A DNA stretch of 55,014 nt from contig NZ_QMEY01000038.1 of assembly GCF_003315795.1 (NCBI RefSeq), forward strand, positions 1 through 55,014, in the 5' to 3' direction. Shown piece after piece: positions 33,694-42,802 of this stretch. Within the stretch, counting starts at the first letter, position 1; every line of letters begins with the position of its first letter. Under the pieces are notes generated by a model that searched no databases, was not told the origin of the DNA, and saw only the letters and a program-made list of their open reading frames with translations. Both the position numbers and the translations under genes were made by a program. The stretch is from Spongiactinospora rosea (GTDB taxonomy: Bacteria > Actinomycetota > Actinomycetes > Streptosporangiales > Streptosporangiaceae).

Positions 33694-34782
33694 TCAGGTC
33701 AGGGCGCGTACCGCCAGGCCGGTGCCCCAGCGGGCGATCGCCTCGTCGTCGGCGAAGGCCAGGGCGCGCAGCATGTTCCCGCCGTCGCTGGCGGCCACGG
33801 CGCGGCGCAGCCGGTGCCGCATCCGCTCGGGCAGCTCGGCCGTACCGGCCTCCACGGTGTCGCCGTAGAAGGGCGCGAAGGCCACGCCGGCGAACCCGGT
33901 ACGGCGCAGCAGCGTCGGCATGGTGAGCGAGGAGTAGAACATCAGGTGGTTCCTGGTGAACCCGCTCCAGGCCGGGCCGTGCGCCTTGAGCAGCAGCGAG
34001 CGGGCGTTCACGGTGAGGACGAGCAGCACGCCGCCGGGGGCGAGCAGCCGGCGCAGCCGGGCGAAGTCGTCCAGCGGGCGCGGCAGGTGCGCGAGCACCG
34101 ACCACAGGGTGATCACGTCGAAGCCGCCCGCGGCGATCTCCGGAACGTCCTCGGGGGCCCCGTGGTAGGCGGTGGCGGCGGACAGCCGCGCGTTGGCCTG
34201 CTCGACCGAGTCGGGCGACAGGTCCACGCCGTAGGCGTCGAAGCCCAGTTCCTCGGCGAGTTCCAGGAACAGCCCGGCGCCGCAGCCGAAGTCCAGCAGC
34301 CGGCGTTTGGCTCCGTCGGCGAGGATGTCGCCGAAGGCGTCCATGGTCAGGCGGTACCGAAGCCGCCGCCCGGCCGCGTAGTCGCCGGTCAGGAAGCCGC
34401 TGTAGCCGCTGGCGTACAGGTCGCCGAGGCGTTCGGGGCGCACGTTGGGGTTGCGGTAGAGGAAGCCGCACGAGGGGCAGCGCACGACGCGGTACGTCCA
34501 CGACTCCTGGCCGTCCTGCCGGGGCCCGACGGGCGTGAACAGCGGCTGCTGGCGGGACTCGCCGCACATGTGGCAGGTGATGAACTCCTCGATCTCGCCG
34601 AGCGGCACCCGCGAGCGGTACGCGTCCAGGGAGATGATCGGGGACCTGCGCAGCAGCAGGCTCCACTGGATCTCTCTGGCATATCTCTCGCCCGGCCGGA
34701 CATAGACCCGCTGACCCCAGGGAACACTGTCGAAACGGGAACCATAGGCGATCCGGGCGATCGTTCGTTTTGCTGACGCCAT
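33694..34782 (-). CDS. Class I SAM-dependent methyltransferase with N-terminal CxxC zinc ribbon
   Basis: 362-aa cytoplasmic protein. Residues about 60-110 hold a rubredoxin-like pair ITCHMCGE and VVRCPSCGFLYRNPN, a zinc ribbon common in methyltransferases of secondary metabolism and surface-glycan clusters. The Rossmann methyltransferase core follows: motif I LLDFGCGAGLFLELAEELG, acidic GVDLSPDS, and FDVITLWSVLAHLPRPL with LLAPGGVLLVLT. The C-terminus has a NHLMFYSSLTMPTLLRRTGF segment typical of Methyltransf_23 proteins. ATG 34782 was chosen because GAGGT lies about 8 bases upstream. No neighbouring biosynthetic gene explains its substrate. Confidence 0.88.
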   Translation of the reverse strand: MASAKRTIARIAYGSRFDSVPWGQRVYVRPGERYAREIQWSLLLRRSPIISLDAYRSRVPLGEIEEFITCHMCGESRQQPLFTPVGPRQDGQESWTYRVVRCPSCGFLYRNPNVRPERLGDLYASGYSGFLTGDYAAGRRLRYRLTMDAFGDILADGAKRRLLDFGCGAGLFLELAEELGFDAYGVDLSPDSVEQANARLSAATAYHGAPEDVPEIAAGGFDVITLWSVLAHLPRPLDDFARLRRLLAPGGVLLVLTVNARSLLLKAHGPAWSGFTRNHLMFYSSLTMPTLLRRTGFAGVAFAPFYGDTVEAGTAELPERMRHRLRRAVAASDGGNMLRALAFADDEAIARWGTGLAVRALT

Positions 34783-34983
34783 CGCGGCACCTCGTGCTAT
34801 TGCTGTGCGCTCACTGATACATGGCATCACTACCGCCACTAGCCTGCCACGACTCCCAAAAAGTATTTTGCGGCTTCATACCGTAAACCAGCCCCTGCTG
34901 TTTTCGGCGCGTCACCATGTGTCCGCTGTACGGACCGTTAGGGTGGTGATGTCCCCCGAAGTCAGCGTGTGTTGGGGGGCGCC

Positions 34984-36537
34984 ATGAAGTGGGCAGGTCC
35001 GATCGTCGCCGTAGGCGTCCTGGCGGCCGCCACCGGATGCGCCGGGCAGCGCGGGGACGTCGCGCTCGGGTCCGACGGACCGGTCTCCGGGCTGGAATGG
35101 ACGGCCTGCGCCATCGGCCCCACCACGAGCGGCGACGAGACCGCCGCCCCCGCGCCGACGTCGGGCGCCAAGGCCGAATGCGCCCGCCTGAAGGTCCCGC
35201 TCGACTACGCCAAGCCGGGCGGCGACACGATCGAGCTGGCCCTGATCAAGATCCCCGCGACCGGCCCCGGCGACCGGCTGGGCTCCCTGGTGTTCAACTT
35301 CGGCGGTCCCGGCGGCTCGGGCGTGGAGACGCTGGCCCAGGCCGCGCCCCGGTTCAAGAACCTGAACACCCGCTATGACCTGATCGGCTTCGACCCCCGG
35401 GGGGTCGGGCTGAGCGCCCCGGTCAAGTGCCTGGAGGACGCGCGGATCGACGCGGTGCAGCAGACGGAGTCCACCCCGGACACCCCCACCGAGGTCGCCG
35501 CCTTCGAGCGCGAGCAGAGCGCCCTGGTGGCGGCCTGCCAGCGGCGCTCGGGCAGGCTGCTGCCGCATGTGGGCACCGTGAACGCCGCCCGCGACATGGA
35601 CCGCCTGCGGATCGCGCTGGGCAGCCGCAAGCTCGACTACTTCGGCATCTCCTACGGCACCGAGCTGGGTGCCGTCTACGCGCACAACTTCCCGCGCAAC
35701 GTCGGCCGGATGGTGCTGGACGGCGCGGTGGACACCAAGATCGACAAGACGTCGCTCGGCCTCCAGCAGGCCGCCGCCTTCCAGCGCGCCCTCACCAGCT
35801 ACGCGACCGACTGCGCCAAGGACGGCCCGCAGCTCTGCCCGCCGAGCCGGGCGGCCGGCTCCCAGGGCGCGAAGTCCGCCGACCAGATCGTCGCCGACGT
35901 AGGCGCCCTGCTGGACCGCCTGGACGAGCACCCGATGCGCACCGGCCTCGGCCGCGAACTCAGCCAGTCGCTCGGCATGACCGGCGTCGCCACCGCCCTG
36001 TACTCACGGCAGTTGTGGCCCGCGCTCACCCAGGGCCTGGCCATGGCCGAACAGGGCGACGGCACGATCCTGCTCACCCTGGCCGACGCGCAGAACGGCC
36101 GTGACGACCAGGGCCACTTCTCCAATCTGATGGCCGCCAATACCGCCATCACCTGCGTCGACTCCGCCGAACGGCACACCGCGGCCGATGTGGAGAAGGC
36201 GATGCCGAAATTCCGCAACGCCTCATCCGTTTTCGGTGAGTCGATGGCGTGGGGAATCATGCAGTGCACCGGATGGCCGGTGCCGGGCGGTGAGTCGCCC
36301 GCGGAGGTCGCGGCCCCCGGCGCGCCGCCGATCCTGGTGCTCGGCAACACCGGCGACCCGGCCACTCCGTACGCCTGGGCGCCCGCCCTGGCCAGGGAAC
36401 TCGGCACCGGCGTACTGGTCACCCTGCAAGGCGAGGGCCACGGCTCCTACGACTCCGGCGACACCTGCCTGCGCGGCGCCGTGGACGGCTTCCTGCTGGC
36501 CGGTGAGGTGCCCAAGGACGGCACCCGGTGCGGCTGA
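34984..36537 (+). CDS. Exported alpha/beta-hydrolase peptidase (tripeptidyl aminopeptidase type), lipoprotein
   Basis: 517 aa. The signal ends in a lipobox-like AATGC, so it is likely a lipoprotein. The alpha/beta-hydrolase fold has the oxyanion HGGPGG-type loop (NFGGPGGSGVE), YDLIGFDPRGVGLS, the nucleophile elbow DYFGISYGTELG, the acid in LVLGNTGDPATPY and the His in QGEGHGSYDSG within the TAP-like C-terminal domain. Paired cysteines (CLED/ACQRR, CVDS, TCLRG) fit disulfides. Such enzymes remove tripeptides or act as SlpD-type proteases in streptomycetes. ATG 34984 is preceded by a G-rich run. It stands just before the response regulator gene, 138 bases away. Confidence 0.92.
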   Translation: MKWAGPIVAVGVLAAATGCAGQRGDVALGSDGPVSGLEWTACAIGPTTSGDETAAPAPTSGAKAECARLKVPLDYAKPGGDTIELALIKIPATGPGDRLGSLVFNFGGPGGSGVETLAQAAPRFKNLNTRYDLIGFDPRGVGLSAPVKCLEDARIDAVQQTESTPDTPTEVAAFEREQSALVAACQRRSGRLLPHVGTVNAARDMDRLRIALGSRKLDYFGISYGTELGAVYAHNFPRNVGRMVLDGAVDTKIDKTSLGLQQAAAFQRALTSYATDCAKDGPQLCPPSRAAGSQGAKSADQIVADVGALLDRLDEHPMRTGLGRELSQSLGMTGVATALYSRQLWPALTQGLAMAEQGDGTILLTLADAQNGRDDQGHFSNLMAANTAITCVDSAERHTAADVEKAMPKFRNASSVFGESMAWGIMQCTGWPVPGGESPAEVAAPGAPPILVLGNTGDPATPYAWAPALARELGTGVLVTLQGEGHGSYDSGDTCLRGAVDGFLLAGEVPKDGTRCG

Positions 36538-36581
36538 AACGGCATTCGGCGCGCTCCCCGATCCGCCGCGAATCCTGAAAG

Positions 36582-36612
36582 AGAAAGGCGGGCGCGCATG
36601 GCCGCTTTTCTT
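36582..36612 (+). terminator. Possible terminator after the exported peptidase
   Basis: Arms AAAGGCGG and CCGCTTTT pair with one bulge across a GC-rich loop and end in CTTTTCTT, 45-75 bases after the peptidase stop and before the response-regulator start. The stem is imperfect. Confidence 0.4.
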
Positions 36613-36675
36613 GGGGTGCCGGATCAGCCAGTATTAAAAGCCGGAAAGTAACCCCTCCGGAGCGCAAGGAACCCA

Positions 36676-37281
36676 GTGATCCGAACTTTGCTCGCCGAGG
36701 ACATGGATCTGGTGCGCGGGGCGATCGTCGCCCTGCTCGCCTACGAGGACGACATCGAGGTCGTCGCCGAGGTGGACAGAGGCGATCAGGTGGTGGCGGC
36801 GGCGACGGCCGCCAAGCCGGACGTGGCGGTGCTCGACATCGCGATGCCGGGCATGGACGGCCTGGCCGCCGCCCAGGCGCTGCACGAGCGCTTACCCGAG
36901 TGCGGCGTGCTGATCCTCACCGGCGTGGGCACCCCGGGCACGCTGCGCCGTGCGCTGGACGCCCACGTACGCGGATTCCTGGCCAAGGACGCGCCGCCGC
37001 ACCGGCTCGCCGACGCCATCCGCAGGGTGGCCAACGGCGAGCGGGTGATCGACTCCGAGATCGCCATCGCCGCGATGGCCACTCCCGACTCCCCGCTCAC
37101 CCCGCGCGAACTCGACGTGATCGGCGCGGCCGCCGACGGCGCGTCGATCTCCGAGATCGCCGCCACGCTCTTCCTGTCCGAGGGGACCGTACGCAACTAC
37201 CTGTCAAAGACCAGGGCGAAGCTCGGCGCGCGCAGCAGCATCGACGCCATCCGCATCGCCCGCGAGTCCGGGTGGATCTGA
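36676..37281 (+). CDS. NarL/RamR-type response regulator
   Basis: 201-aa two-component regulator. The receiver domain (1-120) has Glu8-Asp9, phospho-acceptor Asp54 (AVLDIAMPG), a hydroxyl in LILTGVGTP and Lys104 (FLAKD). A LuxR-type HTH covers about 138-200 (LTPRELDVIGAAADG, ISEIAATLFLSEGTVRNYLS). GTG 36676 has AAGGA 6 bases upstream. It has no adjacent kinase, but a DesK-type histidine kinase gene lies at the other end of the lanthipeptide locus (45808-47007), and S. coelicolor's SapB cluster is controlled by the NarL-type RamR. It is therefore a good candidate regulator of the lantibiotic operon. Its last 78 bases overlap the 3' end of the convergent prolyl oligopeptidase gene. Confidence 0.92.
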   Translation: MIRTLLAEDMDLVRGAIVALLAYEDDIEVVAEVDRGDQVVAAATAAKPDVAVLDIAMPGMDGLAAAQALHERLPECGVLILTGVGTPGTLRRALDAHVRGFLAKDAPPHRLADAIRRVANGERVIDSEIAIAAMATPDSPLTPRELDVIGAAADGASISEIAATLFLSEGTVRNYLSKTRAKLGARSSIDAIRIARESGWI

Positions 37282-39279
37282 GTCCAGCCCGGTGTGGGCG
37301 GAGAGGAAGGCCAGCGCGTCGGCGGCCAGCGCCACCGAACGGCTGACCGCCCGCGCGCCGTGGCCGACGTCCGGCTCGTGGCGCAGCACCACCGGCCCGT
37401 CGCCCGCCGTCGCCCACTGCACGGCCGCGCAGGTCTTGCGGGCGTGCATCGGATCGACGCGGGTGTCGGCGGCCGAGACGGTGAACAGCGTGGCCGGGTA
37501 GCGGGTCCCGAACCGCACCCGGTGGTAGGGCGAGTAGGCCAGCAGCCAGGCCAGCTCCTCCGGGTCGTCGGCGGTGCCGTACTCCGCGCGCCAGGCCGGG
37601 CCGAGGCCGCCGCGCTCGTAGCGGGCCATGTCCAGGATGGGGGCCGCGCAGACGGCCGCGCCGAACAGGTCGGGCCGCTGGGTCAGCGTCGCGCCGACCA
37701 GCAGCCCGCCGTTGGACTCCCCCCAGATGCCGAGCCGGTCGGGCGTGGTCCAGCCGTCGGCGACCAGCTTCTCGGCGGCGGCGGCGAAGTCGTCGAAGCA
37801 GTTCTGCTTGCGTTCGCGCATGCCGTCGCGGTGCCAGACCTCGCCCTCCTCACCGCCGCCGCGTACGTGCGCCACGGCCAGGACTCCCCCGGCCTCGACC
37901 CACGCCAGCGAGTCGGCGGCGTACCCGGGGGTGAGCGGCACGCCGAAGCCGCCGTAGCCGGTGAGGATCGCCGGGCGGGGCCGCCCGTCCGGTGACGGCC
38001 GGGCGACCACGATCATGCGGACCTGTGTGCCGTCCGCGGAGGCGAAGGAGACCTGGCGGCGTTCGACCGGGGGTATCGGCACCCCGCCCGGAGGGCTTTC
38101 CCACAGCGTGGCGGCGCGCTCGCGGGCGTCGTAGCGCCACACGGTGGCGGGGGTGACCGCGTCGGTGTAGGTGAACCACGCCTCGTGCCCGCCTTCCGGT
38201 CGGGCGGTGAGCGAGCCGATGGTCCCGCCGCCGGGGATCTCCACCAGGCGCAGCCGCTCGCCGGTGGCGAGGTCGTGCACGCCGATCTCGCCGACCGCGT
38301 GCCTGATCCGCACGGCGAGGAGTTCCGGCGCGGCCAGTTCCGGCCCGTCCAGGATGGTGAACGCGCCGAGCACCGCCTCCTCGTCCTGCGGGATCAGCAC
38401 CGACAGCTCCGCCGGGCGGCCCGGGTCGGCCACGCAGAGCATGCCGCGCGGCGCGTCCCGGTCGGTGAGCACGTACAGGCGGCCGTCGCGGCCGACCGCC
38501 GCCACAGCCCGCGCGCCCGAGGCGCGGGTCTGCACCGCCCGGAACTCCGGCTCGCCGCCCGCCGACAGGTCGGCCAGCCACAGGTCGTTCGGCGTCCCGG
38601 GGCCGGGGGCCGCCGACACGATCAGCCAGCGCCCGTCCGCGCTGATGCCCAGGCCGTAGGAGAAGCCGTCGCCCGCGGTCAGCACGAGCTCGTCCTTCTC
38701 CGCGGGCGTGCCCAGGGTGTGCAGGTAGACGCCCTGCCGGAAGCGGACGTAGTAGAACCCGGAGCCGCCGGGCAGCCAGCCCACCGGGGAGTACCGGCAG
38801 CCGCCGATCGGGCCGTCCACCGGGTCTCCGGTATCGGCGTCCATGATGTGCATGGTCGCCCGCTCGTCGCCGCGCCGGGAGAGCTGGTAGGCCACCAGCC
38901 TGCCCGTGGGGTCAGGCTGCCAGGCGTCCAGGGTGGTCAGGCCGGTCGGGTCGAGCCGCATCGGGTCCAGCAGCGCCGCGCCGTCCCGGCACAGCACCGG
39001 ATGCTCCTGGCCGGGCGACCTGCGCAGCGTGAAGGCGTGCGGGCCGCGCCACTCCGGCGCGGTGACCGATCCGACCGCGCCGAGTTCGGCCAGCCGGGCG
39101 CGGAACCGCTCGCGGGAGGGCAGCGCGCCGATCACCTCGCGGCACAGGCCGTCCTGCTCGGCCAGCCACCTGACGGTGGCCGGGTCGCCGGGATCCTCCA
39201 GCCAGCGGTAGGGGTCGGGGATGCGCTGCCCGTGCAGGTGGTCGATGATCGGCAGGCGTTCGGCGGGGGGATATCGCAT
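37204..39279 (-). CDS. Prolyl oligopeptidase, probable lanthipeptide leader protease (FlaP-like)
   Basis: 691-aa S9 peptidase. An N-terminal segment (DPYRWLEDPGDPATVRWL) and a seven-bladed propeller (about 60-400) precede the alpha/beta-hydrolase domain: VRGGGEEGEVWH, nucleophile in IWGESNGGLLVG, Asp in ADTRVDPMHA and His in EPDVGHGAR. No signal peptide. The ATG overlaps the stop of the exporter gene (TGATG), so it is the last gene of the lanthipeptide operon. In Kribbella flavida, the prolyl oligopeptidase FlaP cleaves the class III precursor leader after proline; here the precursor leader contains METP. The role is inferred from that precedent and from operon position. The last ~25 residues (PPGLAGDADGVDAAARAEL) are non-conserved and lie in the overlap with the response-regulator gene. 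Confidence 0.93.
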   Translation of the reverse strand: MRYPPAERLPIIDHLHGQRIPDPYRWLEDPGDPATVRWLAEQDGLCREVIGALPSRERFRARLAELGAVGSVTAPEWRGPHAFTLRRSPGQEHPVLCRDGAALLDPMRLDPTGLTTLDAWQPDPTGRLVAYQLSRRGDERATMHIMDADTGDPVDGPIGGCRYSPVGWLPGGSGFYYVRFRQGVYLHTLGTPAEKDELVLTAGDGFSYGLGISADGRWLIVSAAPGPGTPNDLWLADLSAGGEPEFRAVQTRASGARAVAAVGRDGRLYVLTDRDAPRGMLCVADPGRPAELSVLIPQDEEAVLGAFTILDGPELAAPELLAVRIRHAVGEIGVHDLATGERLRLVEIPGGGTIGSLTARPEGGHEAWFTYTDAVTPATVWRYDARERAATLWESPPGGVPIPPVERRQVSFASADGTQVRMIVVARPSPDGRPRPAILTGYGGFGVPLTPGYAADSLAWVEAGGVLAVAHVRGGGEEGEVWHRDGMRERKQNCFDDFAAAAEKLVADGWTTPDRLGIWGESNGGLLVGATLTQRPDLFGAAVCAAPILDMARYERGGLGPAWRAEYGTADDPEELAWLLAYSPYHRVRFGTRYPATLFTVSAADTRVDPMHARKTCAAVQWATAGDGPVVLRHEPDVGHGARAVSRSVALAADALAFLSAHTGLDSDPPGLAGDADGVDAAARAELRPGL

Positions 39280-40967
39280 CAGGCATACTCCGGTTCCCAG
39301 TGGCCGACCAGATCGGCGTACGGCGGGGCGGCGCGGACGAGTTCGGCGTGCGTGCCGAGCCAGGTCCGCCCGCCGTCCATGAGCAGCACGCGCCGGGCGC
39401 GCAGCGCCGAGGAGAGCCGGTGGGCGACGACGACCAGAGTGCCGCCGCGCGCGGCGAACGCGAGTTCGGCCCGTTCCTCGGCGGCGGGGTCCAGGTGGCA
39501 GGTGGCCTCGTCCAGGATCACCAGCCGCGCGGGGCTCAGGTAGGCGCGGACCAGGGCGATGAGCTGGCGCTGCCCAGCGGGCAGCGCCCCGGGATCGACC
39601 TCGGCGTCATAGCCGCCGACGCGGGTCACCAGCGCCTCGGCCCCGAGTTCGGCCACCGCCCGCTCGACCTGCGCCCGATCGGCGTCGGCGAGGTAGGTGA
39701 GGTTCTCCAGCAGCGGGCCGCGGAAGACGTACGCCTCCTGCGGGATCAGCACCCGGGCGGGGCGGGCCGCCAGGTGCGCGCGGACGCCGCCGACCAGCAC
39801 CGCGCCCGCGTCCGGGCGGAGCATCCCGGCGATCAGCGCGGTGAGGGTGGACTTGCCCGCGCCGCTCGGCCCCACCACGGCGAGGTGGTCGCCCTCGGGG
39901 ATCAGCAGGTCCAGGCGGTCCACGACCGGTTCGGCGTGCGGGCCGTAGGCGAAGGTCGCCGCGCGCAGTTCCACGGCGTGGCCGTCCGGCTCATCGGCGG
40001 CCACCGGTACGGCGGGCGGCGCCGACCGCAGGATCCGGTCCAGGGAGACCGCCAGCCGTACGCCGCTCACCGCCACACCCTCCACCAGCCCGTTCAGCGC
40101 GGGCGCGAGCGACTGGGTGACGTAGGCGAGCGCGCCGACGATGACCCCGGCCGCGGCCCCGTTGGCGAGCAGCCACGGCGTACCGGCGAGGACCAGTACG
40201 ACCGGCAGCCAGCCGCCCACCGCGAGCGCCGCCGTACGGGCCGAGGTGACCCTGGCCAGCGCGCGGGCGGCGGCGGACTGCTCCTCCACCCGGCCCTCGG
40301 CCCGGGCGGCGACCAGGTCCTGCGCGCCTCCGGCGGCGATGTCGCGCAGCCCCCCGGCCAGGCCCGCCAGTTCCTCGGCGGTCCGCTCGTCGGCCAGCAG
40401 GAACGCGCGCTGCCGCCGGGCCAGGGCGGGCAGCGAGATCAGGAACAGCGTGAGGCCCGCGACGAAGGGCGGCAGCACCAGCAGGGCCACCTGCGGAAGC
40501 AGGGTGAGCATCCCGAGGGTGACGCTGAGCAGGGTGAACGCGAAGCCGCGCACGATGGTGACGACGGCGGCGAAGGCGTCCCTGGCGAGTTCGACCTGGA
40601 GGTTGGCCCGCGCCACGGCGGCGCTGCCGGCCTCCGTCGGGGCCTGGAAGGCGCCCGAGGCGCGGCGCAGCGCGCCGGTGACGACGTGGGCGAGCAGTTC
40701 GTCGCGCAGCGGTTCGGCGATCCCGGCGACGGCGAGGACCACCTGGCGGGCGCCTACGGCCGCCGCCGCCCAGGCCACGCCGAGCAGCGCGAGCCAGGCC
40801 AGGCCGGTCGCCGGGCGGCCCGCCGCGAACCCGTCGTCGATGGCGCGGGCCACCGCGAAGCCCACCAGGAACGCGGGCGCGGTCTCCAGCACCGACCAGC
40901 CCGCGATCTCGGCGAGCCGCCGGGGGTGGCGCCGCAGGACGTCGCGCAGCAGCCGCGCCGGGGTCAC
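39279..40967 (-). CDS. ABC exporter half-transporter of the lanthipeptide operon (RamB-like)
   Basis: 562-aa fused membrane and ATPase protein. The first ~310 residues have six predicted helices, then the ATPase domain: Walker A GPSGAGKST, Q-loop IPQEAYVF, Walker B LVILDEATCHLD and switch VVVAHRLSS. The signature motif is altered to LPAGQRQL in place of LSGGQ. The GTG start overlaps the stop of the preceding exporter gene (GTGA); the longer frame upstream was rejected. It probably forms a heterodimer with the 40964-42721 product to export the modified peptide, as RamA and RamB are proposed to do for SapB. Confidence 0.92.
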   Translation of the reverse strand: MTPARLLRDVLRRHPRRLAEIAGWSVLETAPAFLVGFAVARAIDDGFAAGRPATGLAWLALLGVAWAAAAVGARQVVLAVAGIAEPLRDELLAHVVTGALRRASGAFQAPTEAGSAAVARANLQVELARDAFAAVVTIVRGFAFTLLSVTLGMLTLLPQVALLVLPPFVAGLTLFLISLPALARRQRAFLLADERTAEELAGLAGGLRDIAAGGAQDLVAARAEGRVEEQSAAARALARVTSARTAALAVGGWLPVVLVLAGTPWLLANGAAAGVIVGALAYVTQSLAPALNGLVEGVAVSGVRLAVSLDRILRSAPPAVPVAADEPDGHAVELRAATFAYGPHAEPVVDRLDLLIPEGDHLAVVGPSGAGKSTLTALIAGMLRPDAGAVLVGGVRAHLAARPARVLIPQEAYVFRGPLLENLTYLADADRAQVERAVAELGAEALVTRVGGYDAEVDPGALPAGQRQLIALVRAYLSPARLVILDEATCHLDPAAEERAELAFAARGGTLVVVAHRLSSALRARRVLLMDGGRTWLGTHAELVRAAPPYADLVGHWEPEYA

Positions 40968-42721
40968 GTGACCGCCTCCTCCGGCACGGCCGTCCGCGGG
41001 GTCTCGGCGGGCGGCGAATGCCGCTGGAAGACGGCCCGGTACGCGGGGTCCGCCCACAGCTCGCGGTGCGTGCCGCGGGCGCGTACGCGGCCGTCCTCCA
41101 GCCAGATCACGTCGTCGGCGCGGGCGGCGGTGCCGGGCCGGTGCGCGACGATGAGGCGGGTGCGCGCCGCCGTGCCGGTGGCCAGGGCCTCGCTCACCCG
41201 CCTTTCCGTCACGGTGTCCAGGCTGGATGTGGCGTCGTCGAGCACGAGCAGGCGATGTGCCTGGGCGAAGGCGCGGGCCAGGCCGACCCGCTGGCGTTCG
41301 CCGCCGGACAGCGGGGCCTCGGCCACGGGCGTGGCGTAGCCCCGGGGCAGGCGGCGGATGAACTCGTCGGCGCAGGCGGCGCGGGCCGCCGCCCGCGTGG
41401 TGGAGTCGTCCGCGCCCAGGCCGATCGCCTCGGACACCGTGCCGCCCATCAGGACGGGGCGGGCGAAGGCGAACCCGACCGCGTGCCGCAGTTCGGCCCG
41501 CGAGAGGTCGGTGAGCGGGACGCCGTCCAGGGTCACCGTGCCGCGCTCGGGGTCGGTCAGCCGCCCGGCGAGGGCGGCCAGCAGCGACTTGCCCGCCCCG
41601 GAGCGGCCGACCACGGCGGTGGTGGACCCGCCGTCGATCACCAGGTCGCCGACGTCCAGGCCGGGGGCGGCCACGCCGTGGAACTCCACCGTGCCGGGCC
41701 CCGGCGGGAGCGTGCGATCCCCGTGACGGACGGGTGGCACGGCGAGCACGCTGGCCACCCGCCCGGCCGCCGAACGGGCCCGGGCCAGGCCGCCCGCGTA
41801 ACCGAGCACCGTGCTGAGCGCGAGGCCGAGCACGGCGTACCTCGCGGCGGCGTACAGTTCGCCGACGGTCAGTTCACCGGCGGCCATCCGCAGGCCACCG
41901 GCGGCGAGCACGGCGACCTCCACGACCGGTACCAGCACACCCGCCTTGGCCCCGGCGCCCGCGGTGACCCGCCACAGGTCCATGCCGCAGGCGCGCAGAG
42001 CGGGCAGCGGGGCCAGGACGCGGGCGGTCTCGCGCTGCTCGGTACCGGCGGCGGCGATGGTCCGCACGCCGTTCAGCGCGTCGATCAGGGCGGTCGCGAT
42101 GCGGCCCTGGGCGTCCTGGTAGCCGGCGGCGATGGCGGTGCCGGCGCGCATGAAGGCGCGCAGCACGAGCAGCACCAGGGCGATGCCCGCGACGAGCGCG
42201 ATGGTCAGCAGGGGGTCGATGAGGGTGAGCGCGACCAGGCCGCCCACCGTCGGCACGGTCAGCGCGAGGCCGCCGACCAGCGATTCGGGGGCGCGTCCGG
42301 CCTCTTCGGCGTTCAGGCCCGCGCGGGTGACCAGGTCGCCCTCGGCGAACCGGGACCGCATGGCGTCGCCCGCGCCGAGGATGCTCCGCACCAGCGTGCG
42401 GCGCAGCCAGGCCGAGGCGTGCGCGCCGGTCGCGCCCCTGGCCCATACGGCGGCGGCCTCGCAGACCACGATGCCGGTCACCAGGGCGGCGCAGACGGCC
42501 AGCCAGGTCGTGCGGCCGGGGGCGGCGGTGACGAAGCCGTCGATCGTCAGGCCCGTGGCGAAAGGAAGCACCAGTTCACAGACGGCGCCCGTGACGGCCG
42601 CCACGGCGAGCACGGCGGGCCAGGGCCCGCCCCGCCGTACGGTGGCCGCCACCAGGCGATCACCGGCGCGCGAATCCGGCGTCTCCAAGGCGTTCGAGGT
42701 GTTCACCTCTTCGGCCTCCAC
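40964..42721 (-). CDS. ABC exporter half-transporter of the lanthipeptide operon (RamA-like)
   Basis: 585-aa fused membrane and ATPase protein. Six predicted helices occupy about residues 35-300. The ATPase domain has Walker A GRSGAGKS, a canonical signature PLSGGERQRVGLARAF, and switch LIVAHRPG; Walker B reads LLVLDDATSSLD, with Asp in place of the catalytic Glu. There is no C39 peptidase domain, so leader removal must be separate, consistent with the prolyl oligopeptidase downstream. It is divided from the precursor gene by an 81-base gap holding a strong palindrome, so it may be expressed at a lower level than the precursor. Confidence 0.92.
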   Translation of the reverse strand: MEAEEVNTSNALETPDSRAGDRLVAATVRRGGPWPAVLAVAAVTGAVCELVLPFATGLTIDGFVTAAPGRTTWLAVCAALVTGIVVCEAAAVWARGATGAHASAWLRRTLVRSILGAGDAMRSRFAEGDLVTRAGLNAEEAGRAPESLVGGLALTVPTVGGLVALTLIDPLLTIALVAGIALVLLVLRAFMRAGTAIAAGYQDAQGRIATALIDALNGVRTIAAAGTEQRETARVLAPLPALRACGMDLWRVTAGAGAKAGVLVPVVEVAVLAAGGLRMAAGELTVGELYAAARYAVLGLALSTVLGYAGGLARARSAAGRVASVLAVPPVRHGDRTLPPGPGTVEFHGVAAPGLDVGDLVIDGGSTTAVVGRSGAGKSLLAALAGRLTDPERGTVTLDGVPLTDLSRAELRHAVGFAFARPVLMGGTVSEAIGLGADDSTTRAAARAACADEFIRRLPRGYATPVAEAPLSGGERQRVGLARAFAQAHRLLVLDDATSSLDTVTERRVSEALATGTAARTRLIVAHRPGTAARADDVIWLEDGRVRARGTHRELWADPAYRAVFQRHSPPAETPRTAVPEEAVT

Positions 42722-42758
42722 AAACGCCTCCTGACGCGCGTAGAATCATGGGAAAGGA

Positions 42759-42786
42759 CCGGGCGGCCCGTTAACGGGCCGCCCGG
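42759..42786 (-). terminator. Perfect 28-bp palindrome between precursor and exporter genes
   Basis: Arms CCGGGCGGCCCGTT (42759-42772) and AACGGGCCGCCCGG (42773-42786) are exact reverse complements. It lies 16 bases beyond the precursor stop codon and before the exporter start (42721). There is no U-run. It probably acts as a partial terminator or as an mRNA-stabilising 3' end, giving more precursor message than exporter message. Confidence 0.75.
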
Positions 42787-42802
42787 GGGCTTGAGCAGCC
42801 GA

